Source: Weissella confusa (GTDB taxonomy: Bacteria; Bacillota; Bacilli; Lactobacillales; Lactobacillaceae). From it: a DNA stretch of 64,000 bases. Below are positions 51,865 to 60,213 of this stretch, piece after piece. How positions within the stretch are numbered: position 1 is the first letter of the stretch; every line of letters begins with the position of its first letter. The DNA lies in assembly GCA_041871065.1 (NCBI GenBank), contig CP168942.1:1180501-1244500 (forward strand), written 5' to 3'. Under the pieces are notes generated by a model. It searched no databases and was not told where the DNA came from. It saw only the letters and a program-made list of their open reading frames with translations. Made by a program: the position numbers and the translations under genes.

Positions 51865-53550
51865 TTGAATACAATAGAAGCATTACGCGCTATCGTCGGA
51901 AAGTCGCATGTTATCACCTCACCTGATAAGTCGCTGCGCTATCGCAAAGGTTATCGATCAGGTCGTGGGGATGCCTTGGCAGTTGTGTTGCCGGGTACAC
52001 TAATGGAACTTTGGGAAGTTTTGAAAGTCTTGCACGACAATGACCTGATTATCATTATGCAAGCATCGAATACCAGTTTAACTGAGGGATCAATCCCCGC
52101 ACCTGGGTATGATCGCCAGGCTGTCGTCGTGAACGGGTCACGTATTAAGGGGATGCAACTCATTAATCACGGTGAAGAAGCCTTGGCCTTCCCTGGCACA
52201 ACGCTATACAAGTTGGAAAACGCCTTGAAAGCTATCGGTCGTGAACCACACTCTGTTATCGGTTCATCGAACTTGGGCGCATCGGTTATTGGCGGTATCA
52301 ACAATAATTCAGGTGGTGCCTTAATTCAACGCGGACCAGCCTACACTGAACAAGCCTTGTATGCACAAATTGATGAGCATGATGAATTGCGTTTGGTGAA
52401 CCACCTCGGCATTGCCTTGGGTGATACGCCCGAAGAAATCATCACTAACCTCGAAAATCGTAACTTCAACGTCGATAACGTACCCCACAGTCGCACACGT
52501 GTTGGTCACAACCGCGACTATGAAGCACGTGTTCGTGACATTGACTCAGATACACCGACACGTTACAACGCCGATCCAAATGAATTGTACGAAGTTTCTG
52601 GTGCTTCTGGTAAATTGGCGGCCTTCGCGGTACGTCTGGATACTTTCCCTAAGGAAGGGGCTTCAAAGGTCTTCTACATTGGGACGAATAATCCCGATGT
52701 CTTAGAGCGTTTGCGTCGTCATATTCTGTCTGAACTCACCCACCTACCTGTTTCTGGTGAGTACATGCATAAAGACGCCTACGAGATGGCTAAGAAATAC
52801 GGGAAGGATTCTTTGATTGTCATCGAAACACTTGGCACCAATGTTCTGCCATACCTATTTGGGATGAAGGCAACCACTGAACGTATCTTGGATCATATTC
52901 CAACATTCAAGCCATACTTCCCTGACCGTGTTTTGCAGCACATGGGACAACTTTTCCCTAATCAACTGCCAAAGCGTATCGAGGATTACAGCAAGCGTTA
53001 CGACCACTATTTGCAACTCAAGATGGCAGGCGATGGTATCGACGAGGCCCGCGCCTTCTTGCAAGACTTCTTTGCAACTGAAGACGGTGATTATTTGGAG
53101 CTTGATGATAAAGAAGCTGAACGCATTGCCACCCACCGTTATGTGACAGCGGGTGTTGCCATTCGTTATGAAGAAGTCTTCCAAGACGACCATATTGAAA
53201 TCTTGCCGCTCGACATCGCGTTGCCACGTAATGAATTTAAGTGGTTTGAGGAGTTGCCAAAAGAAATTGAAGATAAAATCCAATACAAGCTCTACTACGG
53301 CCACTTCCTAGATCACGTTATGCACCAAGACTACATTTTGAAGCCGGGTGTCGACGCACACGAGTTGAAGAAGGACATGTTGGCCTTGTTGGATAAGCGC
53401 GGTGTCATCTACCCTGCTGAACACAATGTTGGCCACTTGTACGAAGCTGCCCCTGCTTTGGTCGCCCACTACAAGAAGAATGATCCAACGAACAGTTTCA
53501 ACCCTGGTGTTGGTAAAACCACCATGCGTAAGTATTGGGGAAATTATTAA
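51865..53550 (+). CDS. dld: FAD-dependent D-lactate dehydrogenase (quinone type)
   Basis: This 561-residue flavoprotein matches Dld, a peripheral membrane enzyme that oxidises D-lactate to pyruvate and passes electrons to quinone. The FAD-binding PCMH-type domain (about 1-220) contains LEGALAVVLPGTLMELWEVL-like sequence (here ALAVVLPGTLMELWEVL), ASNTSLTEGSIP and GSSNLGASVIGGINNNSGG. The C-terminal membrane-binding and cap domains follow, ending HNVGHLYEA and SFNPGVGKT. Start is TTG 51865, with AGGGGGAT upstream. It differs from the NAD-dependent D-LDH of fermentation and, with ndh, suggests quinone-linked electron transport. Confidence 0.9.
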   Translation: MNTIEALRAIVGKSHVITSPDKSLRYRKGYRSGRGDALAVVLPGTLMELWEVLKVLHDNDLIIIMQASNTSLTEGSIPAPGYDRQAVVVNGSRIKGMQLINHGEEALAFPGTTLYKLENALKAIGREPHSVIGSSNLGASVIGGINNNSGGALIQRGPAYTEQALYAQIDEHDELRLVNHLGIALGDTPEEIITNLENRNFNVDNVPHSRTRVGHNRDYEARVRDIDSDTPTRYNADPNELYEVSGASGKLAAFAVRLDTFPKEGASKVFYIGTNNPDVLERLRRHILSELTHLPVSGEYMHKDAYEMAKKYGKDSLIVIETLGTNVLPYLFGMKATTERILDHIPTFKPYFPDRVLQHMGQLFPNQLPKRIEDYSKRYDHYLQLKMAGDGIDEARAFLQDFFATEDGDYLELDDKEAERIATHRYVTAGVAIRYEEVFQDDHIEILPLDIALPRNEFKWFEELPKEIEDKIQYKLYYGHFLDHVMHQDYILKPGVDAHELKKDMLALLDKRGVIYPAEHNVGHLYEAAPALVAHYKKNDPTNSFNPGVGKTTMRKYWGNY

Positions 53551-53559
53551 TTAGCTCAA

Positions 53560-53590
53560 GCGACTGGGATACTTATCCTGGTCGCTTTTT
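53560..53590 (+). terminator. dld terminator
   Basis: GCGACTGGGATA pairs with TATCCTGGTCGC (two G-T pairs) and is followed by TTTTT. Confidence 0.85.
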
Positions 53591-53595
53591 GATGC

Positions 53596-53625
53596 AAAAA
53601 AGCAGTACCGCGTGGGCACTGCTTC
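53596..53625 (-). terminator. Terminator of the 49-aa gene
   Basis: On the minus strand AAGCAGTGCC pairs with GGTACTGCTT around CACGC-type loop bases, followed by six T residues. Confidence 0.8.
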
Positions 53626-53668
53626 ATGTTATCTATTCAGTTTTTACACGTTATCTAGCGCGTCCGAT

Positions 53669-53818
53669 TTAGTGCAAGCCACGACGGTTAATTTCACGGT
53701 ATAACACCGATAGTGATGCGTTGGCCAAGCGCGTACTACGCTTGTCGACCATCACTCGCTTGATACCTGCATCCTTCAGCACTGCCTTAGCCCATGCCTT
53801 CGTACCAGTTAAAACCAT
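53669..53818 (-). CDS. Hypothetical small basic protein, 49 residues
   Basis: This gene encodes 49 residues starting MVLTGTKAWAKAVLKDAGIK and ending LYREINRRGLH. It is strongly basic (many Lys and Arg, one aspartate pair), with no membrane helix, so it may bind nucleic acid or ribosomes. AGGAGG lies eight bases before the ATG, and its own terminator follows, which supports expression. I do not recognise a family. It lies alone between dld and an ABC exporter, both on different transcripts. Confidence 0.7.
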   Translation of the reverse strand: MVLTGTKAWAKAVLKDAGIKRVMVDKRSTRLANASLSVLYREINRRGLH

Positions 53819-53968
53819 TGTCGTTTCCTCCTTTGATTTTCTCTATATTCATGTACAAACACAGGTTAACATATCGAAAAGGCCGAGTGCAAAAAGACGT
53901 AAAAACTGGGTAAAAATCACAAATGTTCGCTTGCATCCAAACACCACGCGAACGTTTGTTGGGGTCCC

Positions 53969-55573
53969 TTAAACCAAATCACGGTGCTTAAATCCGATGT
54001 AGCCAAGGACAAAACAGGCAACTGCGATTAGACTCATCGTTACCATCACTGCAGTATTTGGTGTCGACACGGGGATGTTTGCTGACCAACCATATGGCGA
54101 TAGACGCAAAAACCACTTTGGTAAATCTAGCAAGTTGCGCAAATACGTGAGCAGGAAAAAGATGCCGAAATAGGCATACAGAACGCCAAACAATCGTGGC
54201 ACCCAACCAAGCAGCAAGGCACCGACGCCAAACGATGCCAAAAGCGTTGGTAAATAGCCGATTAACACGCGTTGAATTTGTTCAGCTGGAATAGAACCCG
54301 TCACCGAGCTATTGCCGACATGCCAAGCGACCAAGATACCAACCGCAAAAGCAATGACGCCGGCGACGGCTGCCGTTAACGTGTAAGTTGTAAATAACCG
54401 TAACCGACCAACTGGCTGCCCAGCAATTAAATTCAATGACCCATTGCGTCGATCTTGCAGATAACGTTGCATCACGTTTAAACTCATCAACGTCACAAAC
54501 AGCACCATGAACATCGCAATCATTTCCAAGAAATGCGCATAAAGTGTCCGCGTCATCACTGTTGTCGCTTTAACGCCAACAATCGTTTCGATTTGGGTGC
54601 TACCGGATAATACTTCTTGAACATCACCGAAAATGCTACCAAACATGGCCGCAAACACCAAAATGGCAATGAACCAGCCGACAATGACCTTCGCCTCCAC
54701 TCGCATAAATAACGTCGTAAAGCCCCGCAAACTCGCAGGCGCGTGTTGCCGACCGCGACCGGTCATTTGCAGTAAACTGGCGCCTAAATCACGATGCTGG
54801 CTTAATCTAACTGCCACAAGGCCCAGCAAAATCCCAATGATCACCATCACGCTGATCGCCCAACTGTCGTTTTTGCCAAATACGCTCGCTGATTCAAGCC
54901 AGTTAAACGGTGACAGCCAAGTTAAACCATGCCAGTGCTTAACATCAATCATCGACCGCAGAAAATAGATACCCGCTAAGAAGCCATACCCGAAGAAGTT
55001 CGCTGAGCGACTGTCCGCAAAGACTTGCGACCCTATCAAAGCGACACCGCCCATAAAGATGCCAAATGCCACCATCAACCCAACGAATACTAGATATCCT
55101 GCTTGGTTGGCACCAGTCATTGGCATCGATAGCCACACCACATACATCCCCAGACCATTAATGATGTTAACGATGACAAGTTCCAAGGCAACTGCGATAA
55201 CAGGCACCGTTTTTGGCGTCGCTGTCGCTAGAATCAAATCCGTTTCACCCGATTCTTCCATTTTACGGGTACCACGAATGGCTAACTGCACGCTCATCAA
55301 GCCTGTTAAAGTAGCCATTAACGGCAACATAATCGCGCCCAATACTAATGCAATCGTCACATGATCACCACCTGGAATCTTGGTGAACAGCGCCACCATC
55401 ATTGGTGCATCCATCATCTGGCGCAACTTGGCAATATCGCCATCACCACTATAAAGATTCACTATCTTAGCGAGTCCCGACACAATCATCGCTGCATTAA
55501 TGACCACCCAAACGATGATTAATTTCAAATCCGTCTTTAAATTCGCGCGGAGTAAGCGACCTAAATTAGGCAT
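53969..55573 (-). CDS. ABC exporter permease (TetB/tetronasin-type)
   Basis: This 534-residue protein has about 12 membrane helices, twice the number of a usual ABC-2 permease, the pattern of actinobacterial polyketide-antibiotic exporters and related Firmicute permeases. The first half ends near residue 260 and the second begins near residue 290 after a hydrophilic loop (RDLGASLLQMTGRGRQH). I chose ATG 55573, nine bases after GGGGG; it starts one base after the ATPase gene ends. With that ATPase it forms a two-gene exporter. The substrate is unknown; antimicrobial peptides or lipids are plausible. Confidence 0.85.
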   Translation of the reverse strand: MPNLGRLLRANLKTDLKLIIVWVVINAAMIVSGLAKIVNLYSGDGDIAKLRQMMDAPMMVALFTKIPGGDHVTIALVLGAIMLPLMATLTGLMSVQLAIRGTRKMEESGETDLILATATPKTVPVIAVALELVIVNIINGLGMYVVWLSMPMTGANQAGYLVFVGLMVAFGIFMGGVALIGSQVFADSRSANFFGYGFLAGIYFLRSMIDVKHWHGLTWLSPFNWLESASVFGKNDSWAISVMVIIGILLGLVAVRLSQHRDLGASLLQMTGRGRQHAPASLRGFTTLFMRVEAKVIVGWFIAILVFAAMFGSIFGDVQEVLSGSTQIETIVGVKATTVMTRTLYAHFLEMIAMFMVLFVTLMSLNVMQRYLQDRRNGSLNLIAGQPVGRLRLFTTYTLTAAVAGVIAFAVGILVAWHVGNSSVTGSIPAEQIQRVLIGYLPTLLASFGVGALLLGWVPRLFGVLYAYFGIFFLLTYLRNLLDLPKWFLRLSPYGWSANIPVSTPNTAVMVTMSLIAVACFVLGYIGFKHRDLV

Positions 55574-55574
55574 A

Positions 55575-56456
55575 CTACATATCCCCCGCATCGTAATATT
55601 GCATGAACAAATCTTCCAATGTTGGTGGTGTGACCTTCAAATCTGTGACACCAGCTTCGGTCAATTTCGCCAACGCAATCGACAAATCGTCGTGCGCCAC
55701 ACTAAACGACACCTCCCCGCCAGCAGCCATAAACTTATCAAACATCGTTAGTCCATTGGCATCAGCAACCGTTGCTTTCACGTTCAGTTCAGCATGACCT
55801 TGCATATCAGCCAAAGACCCTGTTTCAATGATTTCCCCATGACGAATAATTGCCACGCGATCAACCATTTTTTCGACTTCTGACAAGATATGCGAACTCA
55901 AGAATACTGTTTTACCAGCTTGCTTCAGCGCTAATACTTCTGTTTGGAAATTGCGTTCTTGCAGCGGATCCAAACCACTCGTCGGTTCATCGAAAATGTA
56001 GAACGGTACGTCCGCTGACAACGCGGCGATAATGGCCACCTTTTGACGATTTCCCTTCGAGTACGTGCGTGCTTTTTTCTTTGGGTTCAGGTCAAACTTC
56101 TTGATTAGCGCGTCTACGCGGTCTGTGCGGGGATGCCCGCCCATCTTCAGCAACAAGTCAATGATTTCGCCACCCGTTAAATTCGGCCATAAAAACACAT
56201 CACCCGGTACATAGGCCAACTGCCGGTGTACTTTCACCACATCCCTAGTAGCGTCTTGACCAAGTAATTGAATGTCGCCGCTATCCTTCCTCAACAATCC
56301 CAAAATAACGCGAATTGTCGTTGATTTACCAGCGCCGTTCGGACCTAAAAAGCCAAACACTTCCCCTTCATTTACAGTAAACGAAACGTTTTTCAACGCC
56401 TCAAATTTACCAAACTTTTTATGTACGTTTTTTACCACTAATACTTCTTTTGCCAT
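55575..56456 (-). CDS. ABC exporter ATP-binding protein
   Basis: This 293-residue ATPase partners the large permease downstream. Walker A is GPNGAGKSTT, Walker B is FYIFDEPTSGLDP, and the H-loop is in SSHILSEVEKMVDR. The signature motif reads YSKGNRQKVA rather than LSGGQ, a variant known in this exporter family. The C-terminal 75 residues are a regulatory extension. ATG 56456 has GGGAGAT upstream. A tRNA-Arg gene with its terminator lies directly upstream on the same strand, so the transporter genes have a separate promoter, not clearly visible. Confidence 0.88.
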   Translation of the reverse strand: MAKEVLVVKNVHKKFGKFEALKNVSFTVNEGEVFGFLGPNGAGKSTTIRVILGLLRKDSGDIQLLGQDATRDVVKVHRQLAYVPGDVFLWPNLTGGEIIDLLLKMGGHPRTDRVDALIKKFDLNPKKKARTYSKGNRQKVAIIAALSADVPFYIFDEPTSGLDPLQERNFQTEVLALKQAGKTVFLSSHILSEVEKMVDRVAIIRHGEIIETGSLADMQGHAELNVKATVADANGLTMFDKFMAAGGEVSFSVAHDDLSIALAKLTEAGVTDLKVTPPTLEDLFMQYYDAGDM

Positions 56457-56554
56457 ATCATCATCTCCCTTGGCGTTACACTGCCATTATGTAACAGTTA
56501 AATACCTATCTACAATGCATAACTATCGGGATTCACAGTTTATTCGGATATGAC

Positions 56555-56590
56555 AAAAAAGTTCCGAAAGAATTAACTTTCGGAACTTTT
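56555..56590 (-). terminator. tRNA-Arg terminator
   Basis: On the minus strand GTTCCGAAAG and CTTTCGGAAC form a perfect 10-bp stem around TTAATT, followed by TTTTTT. Confidence 0.9.
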
Positions 56591-56597
56591 ATCGTAG

Positions 56598-56670
56598 TGG
56601 GCCTAGCAGGACTCGAACCTGCAATACCCGGTTCGTAGCCGGGGTGTTTATCCAATTAGCATATAAGCCC
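56598..56670 (-). tRNA. tRNA-Arg (anticodon ACG)
   Basis: The minus strand folds into a tRNA: acceptor arms GGGCTTA and TAGGCCC with one G-U pair, an anticodon stem CCCGG/CCGGG with loop CTACGAA (anticodon ACG, decoding CGN via inosine), and a T arm GCAGG/CCTGC with loop TTCGAGT. The D stem has one C-A mismatch. The discriminator base is A and CCA is not encoded. Length is 73 bases. A terminator follows directly, and a promoter lies 34 bases upstream. Confidence 0.93.
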
Positions 56671-56703
56671 AATATTTAATTCGTTGCCTCAACAACATAA
56701 TTA

Positions 56704-56732
56704 AATATACGCCCTTTGTTTTTGTTTGTAAA
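56704..56732 (-). promoter_or_regulatory. tRNA-Arg promoter
   Basis: On the minus strand TTTACA (56727-56732) and TATATT (56704-56709) are separated by 17 bases, well placed for the tRNA gene. Confidence 0.7.
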
Positions 56733-56778
56733 GTCTAAAACCTCAAAAAAAGTAATTATTTTTTTGAAGGGATTTATC

Positions 56779-57430
56779 CTAAACATATTTGCTACCTTCA
56801 CGAACCGATAATGGCGCCATTTCGCTTTCATGTGCGTTGATAAACTCACGCACCCAATTTGGATTCGTCTTACTATATTGACGTAGCGCCCAACCAATGG
56901 CTTTGTTAATGAAAAACTCAGACGAACCAAAATTGGCAGTTAGGATTTCGGTCATTAACGTCGTATCCGTTTGATCCTTCAAAAATAGCTGGTGAAGAAT
57001 CGCCAAGCGACGAACCCAAAAAATCGTCATGCTGACTCCAAGCCAGCATCGTCGCTTTCGTTTCAGGATACGTGACAACAATATGACCAACTTCGTGCGC
57101 CATGTTATCAACGGTATCCCACCACGATTTACGCATCGCCAATGCTTGGAAACGTGCTAAATCCTCAGGAACCAACAAATCCATCTGTGCTTTCAACATA
57201 TCCAATGCCACATATTGGTATTCACGTGCGTCTCGTTCCCAAGCATCAGCCACGAAGTCCCAGTCGATCACGCCACTTTGCTTGGCGGCCTTGATAAACG
57301 GTTTCGTTAGCTCTCGGCGAAGTGGTGTTTTAATTCCTAAAAACGGAAACTGATTGCGTTGGTACGCAGCCATCCCCACTGCCGTTTCAGGATCTGCATG
57401 CGCCTTAAGTAGATCAAATAGGTCTTGCAT
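56779..57430 (-). pseudogene. Frameshifted DNA alkylation repair (AlkD-type) glycosylase gene
   Basis: Two adjoining reading frames together make one AlkD-family protein, a HEAT-repeat DNA glycosylase acting on alkylated purines. Frame 1 starts at ATG 57430 (MQDLFDLLKAH), with GGGGG seven bases upstream, and contains LGIKTPLRREL and KSWWDTVDNMAHEVG. It goes wrong after HDD-F at a run of six T residues (57018-57023, minus strand). Deleting one T restores FWVRRLAILHQL and continues to the conserved SSEFFINKAIGWALRQYSK and the natural stop at 56779. So a single extra base separates the two parts. It may be a true pseudogene, a slippage-controlled gene or a sequence error. Confidence 0.85.
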
Positions 57431-57467
57431 AGTGCACCCCCTCGTATTATTAAGCACAAGTATACCA

Positions 57468-57509
57468 AAATAAAACACCCAACCTCGTATCCAAACAAAG
57501 TTAGGTGTT
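57468..57509 (-). terminator. Terminator of the 126-aa gene
   Basis: On the minus strand ACACCTAAC pairs with GGTTGGGTGT around a 14-base loop and is followed by TTTTATTTT. Confidence 0.65.
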
Positions 57510-57526
57510 AAAAGTCCTATTTTATA

Positions 57527-57907
57527 TTAAGCAGCCACGTTTTCGATAACTGCCAATACATTCGCACGGTAGTCTGATGACTCATCATTCAAACGGCAAA
57601 TTGCATAGTAGGCATCCTTATAATCAAAGCCATCACGACGTGTTGCAGCGTAAACCATCAACAAGTTGCAAGCATCTTCAGCTGATTCAAGATCACGTAG
57701 TTGCTCGCCGGCTTCGATAGTACGGATATCTGACATGTAGTCTTCGTAATCAAACGTATACCATGTTTGCATCTGCTCCAAAACTGGGGCAGCCCAACCT
57801 TCTTCACGAACAACAGATGAAACCGTTTGGCCAGCGCGCAACTTGCGTAGCACATTGTTGAAGTGGTTGTTTACATTAATAATATTCGTCGTCATCACAG
57901 CAGTCAT
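57527..57907 (-). CDS. Hypothetical protein, 126 residues
   Basis: I do not recognise this 126-residue acidic, soluble protein. An N-terminal segment MTAVMTTNIINVNNHFN is followed by KLRAGQTVSSVVREEGWAAPVLEQM, which could be a small helix-turn-helix, and by a helical acidic half with DLESAEDACNLLMVYAATRR. I chose ATG 57907, eight bases after GAGG; a longer in-frame reading has no ribosome site. It has no signal peptide. It is a single-gene unit between the AlkD-type pseudogene and the DUF1048/PadR pair. Confidence 0.68.
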   Translation of the reverse strand: MTAVMTTNIINVNNHFNNVLRKLRAGQTVSSVVREEGWAAPVLEQMQTWYTFDYEDYMSDIRTIEAGEQLRDLESAEDACNLLMVYAATRRDGFDYKDAYYAICRLNDESSDYRANVLAVIENVAA

Positions 57908-58039
57908 GTCGTTTACCTCTAAATCATTTTTATCAATGTATTTACTATAGCACGAACTTGTGAAAAAAGGAACAAGCAAACACTTAAAACGCCAGTTAAT
58001 GCGCTTAAATAGCCGTTTTATTTTGTGAAAACGTTATCA

Positions 58040-58417
58040 TTATTGCAACTTTGAGAGCTTTTCAGCAACACGCTTATTGATTTTAGCCTTCACATCATCC
58101 GTCCAACGCTTAGCTTGCATCTCACGTAAAGCATTCTCTGCGAATTCCGCAACATCATTACCGACCAAATCAAGCACCGGCACATTGTTAGCTGCGCCTT
58201 CCTCGAAAAAGTCGATCAAATCGTAAATCCCAGCCATCATGTCCATGCCATCACCACCTGCAAAATGCCAGAAGTAATTTTGCACTTCGCCGATGACAAT
58301 TTGATAATCCGCTGGCATCGCTTTAATGCGCGCTTGTTGCTTGTTCCACTCCGCCTTGTCGGCCTTCATTTGCTTGAAGTCAAACCACTTCTTAATGTCC
58401 GTCCATTCTAGTGCCAT
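58040..58417 (-). CDS. DUF1048-family protein
   Basis: This 125-residue soluble, helical protein matches the DUF1048 family, which is regularly found directly after PadR regulators. Typical parts are DYQIVIGEVQNYFWHF, MDMMAGIYDLIDFFEEGAANN and ENALREMQAKRW. The start lies two bases after the padR stop, so the genes are translationally linked. No function is established; a partner or sensor role for PadR control is inference. There is no transporter gene in this operon, unlike many PadR systems. Confidence 0.85.
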   Translation of the reverse strand: MALEWTDIKKWFDFKQMKADKAEWNKQQARIKAMPADYQIVIGEVQNYFWHFAGGDGMDMMAGIYDLIDFFEEGAANNVPVLDLVGNDVAEFAENALREMQAKRWTDDVKAKINKRVAEKLSKLQ

Positions 58418-58419
58418 TG

Positions 58420-58740
58420 TTAATTCTCCTTCAACTTGTTCAACTGCGCTGTGATAAAGCCCCAGCGTTCCCAGAAATTACGCAATTCTGCTTCGCCTGC
58501 TGCGTTCAGTGTGTAAAACTTACGCATCGGACCAACATCAGACTTCTTTTTGGCAACGTTCACGAGATTCTTTTTCTCAAGACGAATCAAAATCGTGTAG
58601 ACCGTGCCTTCAACAATATCTTCAAAGCCGGCGTCTTGAAGGGTTTTGGTTATTTCGTAACCGTATGTTTCGTGGCGGTTGATAATCTCAAGCACCACAC
58701 CCTCAAGGACTCCTTTCAGCATTTCTGTTATGCCAGTCAT
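58420..58740 (-). CDS. PadR-family transcriptional regulator
   Basis: This 106-residue protein is a PadR-type winged-helix repressor. The N-terminal LKGVLEGVVLEIINRHETYGYEITKTL segment (read in pieces: EGVVLEIINR and ETYGYEITKTL) is the characteristic helix-turn-helix start, and VEGTVYTILIRLEKKNLV is the recognition region. The C-terminal dimerisation helix is short, as in the PadR-s2 group. A perfect 23-base palindrome directly upstream of its -35 box suggests autoregulation. It is followed by the DUF1048 gene. Confidence 0.9.
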   Translation of the reverse strand: MTGITEMLKGVLEGVVLEIINRHETYGYEITKTLQDAGFEDIVEGTVYTILIRLEKKNLVNVAKKKSDVGPMRKFYTLNAAGEAELRNFWERWGFITAQLNKLKEN

Positions 58741-58778
58741 GTTATTTCCTCACTACTCCGTATTGCTTGTACCACTAT

Positions 58779-58829
58779 ATAGTAAAACTAAGTAGCTAAT
58801 CCGTCAACTACTTTGTGTCACAAAGTAGT
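58779..58829 (-). promoter_or_regulatory. padR promoter with 23-base palindromic operator
   Basis: On the minus strand -35 TTGACG (58802-58807) and -10 TACTAT (58779-58784) are 17 bases apart. Abutting the -35 box is a perfect palindrome (58807-58829) with 11-base arms ACTACTTTGTG and CACAAAGTAGT around one base. Related half-sites (AGTAGT, TAGCTACTTAG) recur downstream, so several PadR dimers might bind. Confidence 0.82.
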
Positions 58830-58834
58830 GAATG

Positions 58835-58865
58835 CAAAAAACGCGCTTAGCTACGAGCTAAACGC
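58835..58865 (-). terminator. Terminator of the DUF2075 gene
   Basis: On the minus strand GCGTTTAGCT pairs with AGCTAAGCGC around CGT and is followed by six T residues. Confidence 0.85.
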
Positions 58866-58876
58866 ATTAATTATGT

Positions 58877-60046
58877 TTACTTATTTTCTTCTTGCAATTC
58901 AAGCAAACGTGCACGCAATGCGTCATCATATGCCGTCAAGTACAAGCCATACTTACCACGCTTGATCAAGACGTTCAAAACGTTGGCAATAAAGGCCTTG
59001 TACTCTTCTTCCGTGAACTCACGGTCTTGGCGCTTCTTGAAGATTTCCTTGTGAGAATACTTTTCAGGAATAATCGTCACGCTATCCGTCTTAGGATCGT
59101 AACCAAATGAAGGACCGATAATCATCCCCACGTAGTTCAAATCGAAACCTTGCAACGTGTAAATCGTTCCAACTTGGGTAATTGAACCCTCACGCTTTGC
59201 CCAGTGCGTACGTTGTGGATCCCATTCGTCCCAAGGCAAGTTGAATGTATCCATTTCAACATTGTGGCGTCCGTCAATACGTGGGAATCCTGACGTTGCA
59301 ACAACACGACTTTGACCGAATTCCTTGTTCTTCGCCTTAATGGCTTCGTACAAATCACCCGCCTTGTCAAAGACCTTGAATTCAAAATCAGAATTGTTTG
59401 GGAATGGGTGCAATGGCTTTTCAGCCGTCAAATCATCCATCCAGTCCACTTGTTCTTGACTAGCTACCATTCGGTATTGGAAGTCCATGTCGAATTGGTG
59501 ATATGGGTGCTTGCCAATCGTCTTAAATAGCAAGTCCTTGTCCCAGTACATCTTTGATTGGAACACTTGGGCGAAGTCGTAAACCACGACCACAACCTTG
59601 GCCAAATCCATCAAGTCCTTCAATTGGTTTTCACCATTGTAGTGCATGTATGGTTCTGGCTTTGACAACAGCAAGTGCGCTTCGTCAACGAAAATAACAT
59701 CGTACTTCCAGTTACGCTTTTGCGCGTTGTTAATCAATGGCGTAGGACGCGTAATGTCCTTGTCGCGCATACCTGGAATATCAACGGCCAAATCCTTGTA
59801 CGCCTTGAATAGCTCAGGGTGGTTAACAACCAATGCAGTCTTGTAACGCTTGTCAGTCATGTACTTAGTAACCAAGTTCATCAAAACAACTGACTTACCA
59901 GTACCAGCAGCACCTTGGATAATAGCCACACGGTGATCGTTTTGCTTCAAACCATCCCCAATGTAGGCGTTCATGTTAGAAATAACAGCTTCTTGTTGCG
60001 CTGATAGATTATCAACGAAAAATTGTTCTTGTAAAATCTTATTCAT
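58877..60046 (-). CDS. DUF2075-family ATPase/helicase-like protein
   Basis: This 389-residue protein is a superfamily 1-like P-loop ATPase of the DUF2075 group, related to the schlafen-type and RecD-like helicases. Walker A is GAAGTGKS (45-52) and Walker B is VIFVDEAH (117-124). A later TLQGFDLNYVG segment and the C-terminal LYLTAYDDALRARL fit helicase motifs V/VI. No nuclease domain is obvious. ATG 60046 has no Shine-Dalgarno, and a TATAAT box (60057-60062) lies only ten bases upstream, so the mRNA may be leaderless. The function is unknown; DNA or RNA remodelling is inferred. Confidence 0.8.
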   Translation of the reverse strand: MNKILQEQFFVDNLSAQQEAVISNMNAYIGDGLKQNDHRVAIIQGAAGTGKSVVLMNLVTKYMTDKRYKTALVVNHPELFKAYKDLAVDIPGMRDKDITRPTPLINNAQKRNWKYDVIFVDEAHLLLSKPEPYMHYNGENQLKDLMDLAKVVVVVYDFAQVFQSKMYWDKDLLFKTIGKHPYHQFDMDFQYRMVASQEQVDWMDDLTAEKPLHPFPNNSDFEFKVFDKAGDLYEAIKAKNKEFGQSRVVATSGFPRIDGRHNVEMDTFNLPWDEWDPQRTHWAKREGSITQVGTIYTLQGFDLNYVGMIIGPSFGYDPKTDSVTIIPEKYSHKEIFKKRQDREFTEEEYKAFIANVLNVLIKRGKYGLYLTAYDDALRARLLELQEENK

Positions 60047-60213
60047 AATGTTTTCAATTATACAACGTGCACGCCTATTAAGCCACGGACCTTCCTGACA
60101 AAAAATACATGTCAATTTGTGCCATTTCCAGCACTTTGCCCCTGACGGGACTGACAACTCGCCTCGCCTAGTGTATCCTAACAGCAAATAAATCAGTTCA
60201 GGAGGAACCAATC

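Noticed and set aside
55575..56456. Unusual signature motif YSKGNRQKVA in the ABC ATPase as a defect
   Set aside because: The same type of motif occurs in the known large-permease exporter family; Walker A, Walker B and the H-loop are intact.
56598..56670. tRNA-Arg as an attachment site for an integrative element
   Set aside because: No integrase adjoins it, no copy of the tRNA 3' end was seen downstream in this window, and the flanking genes do not look like one island.
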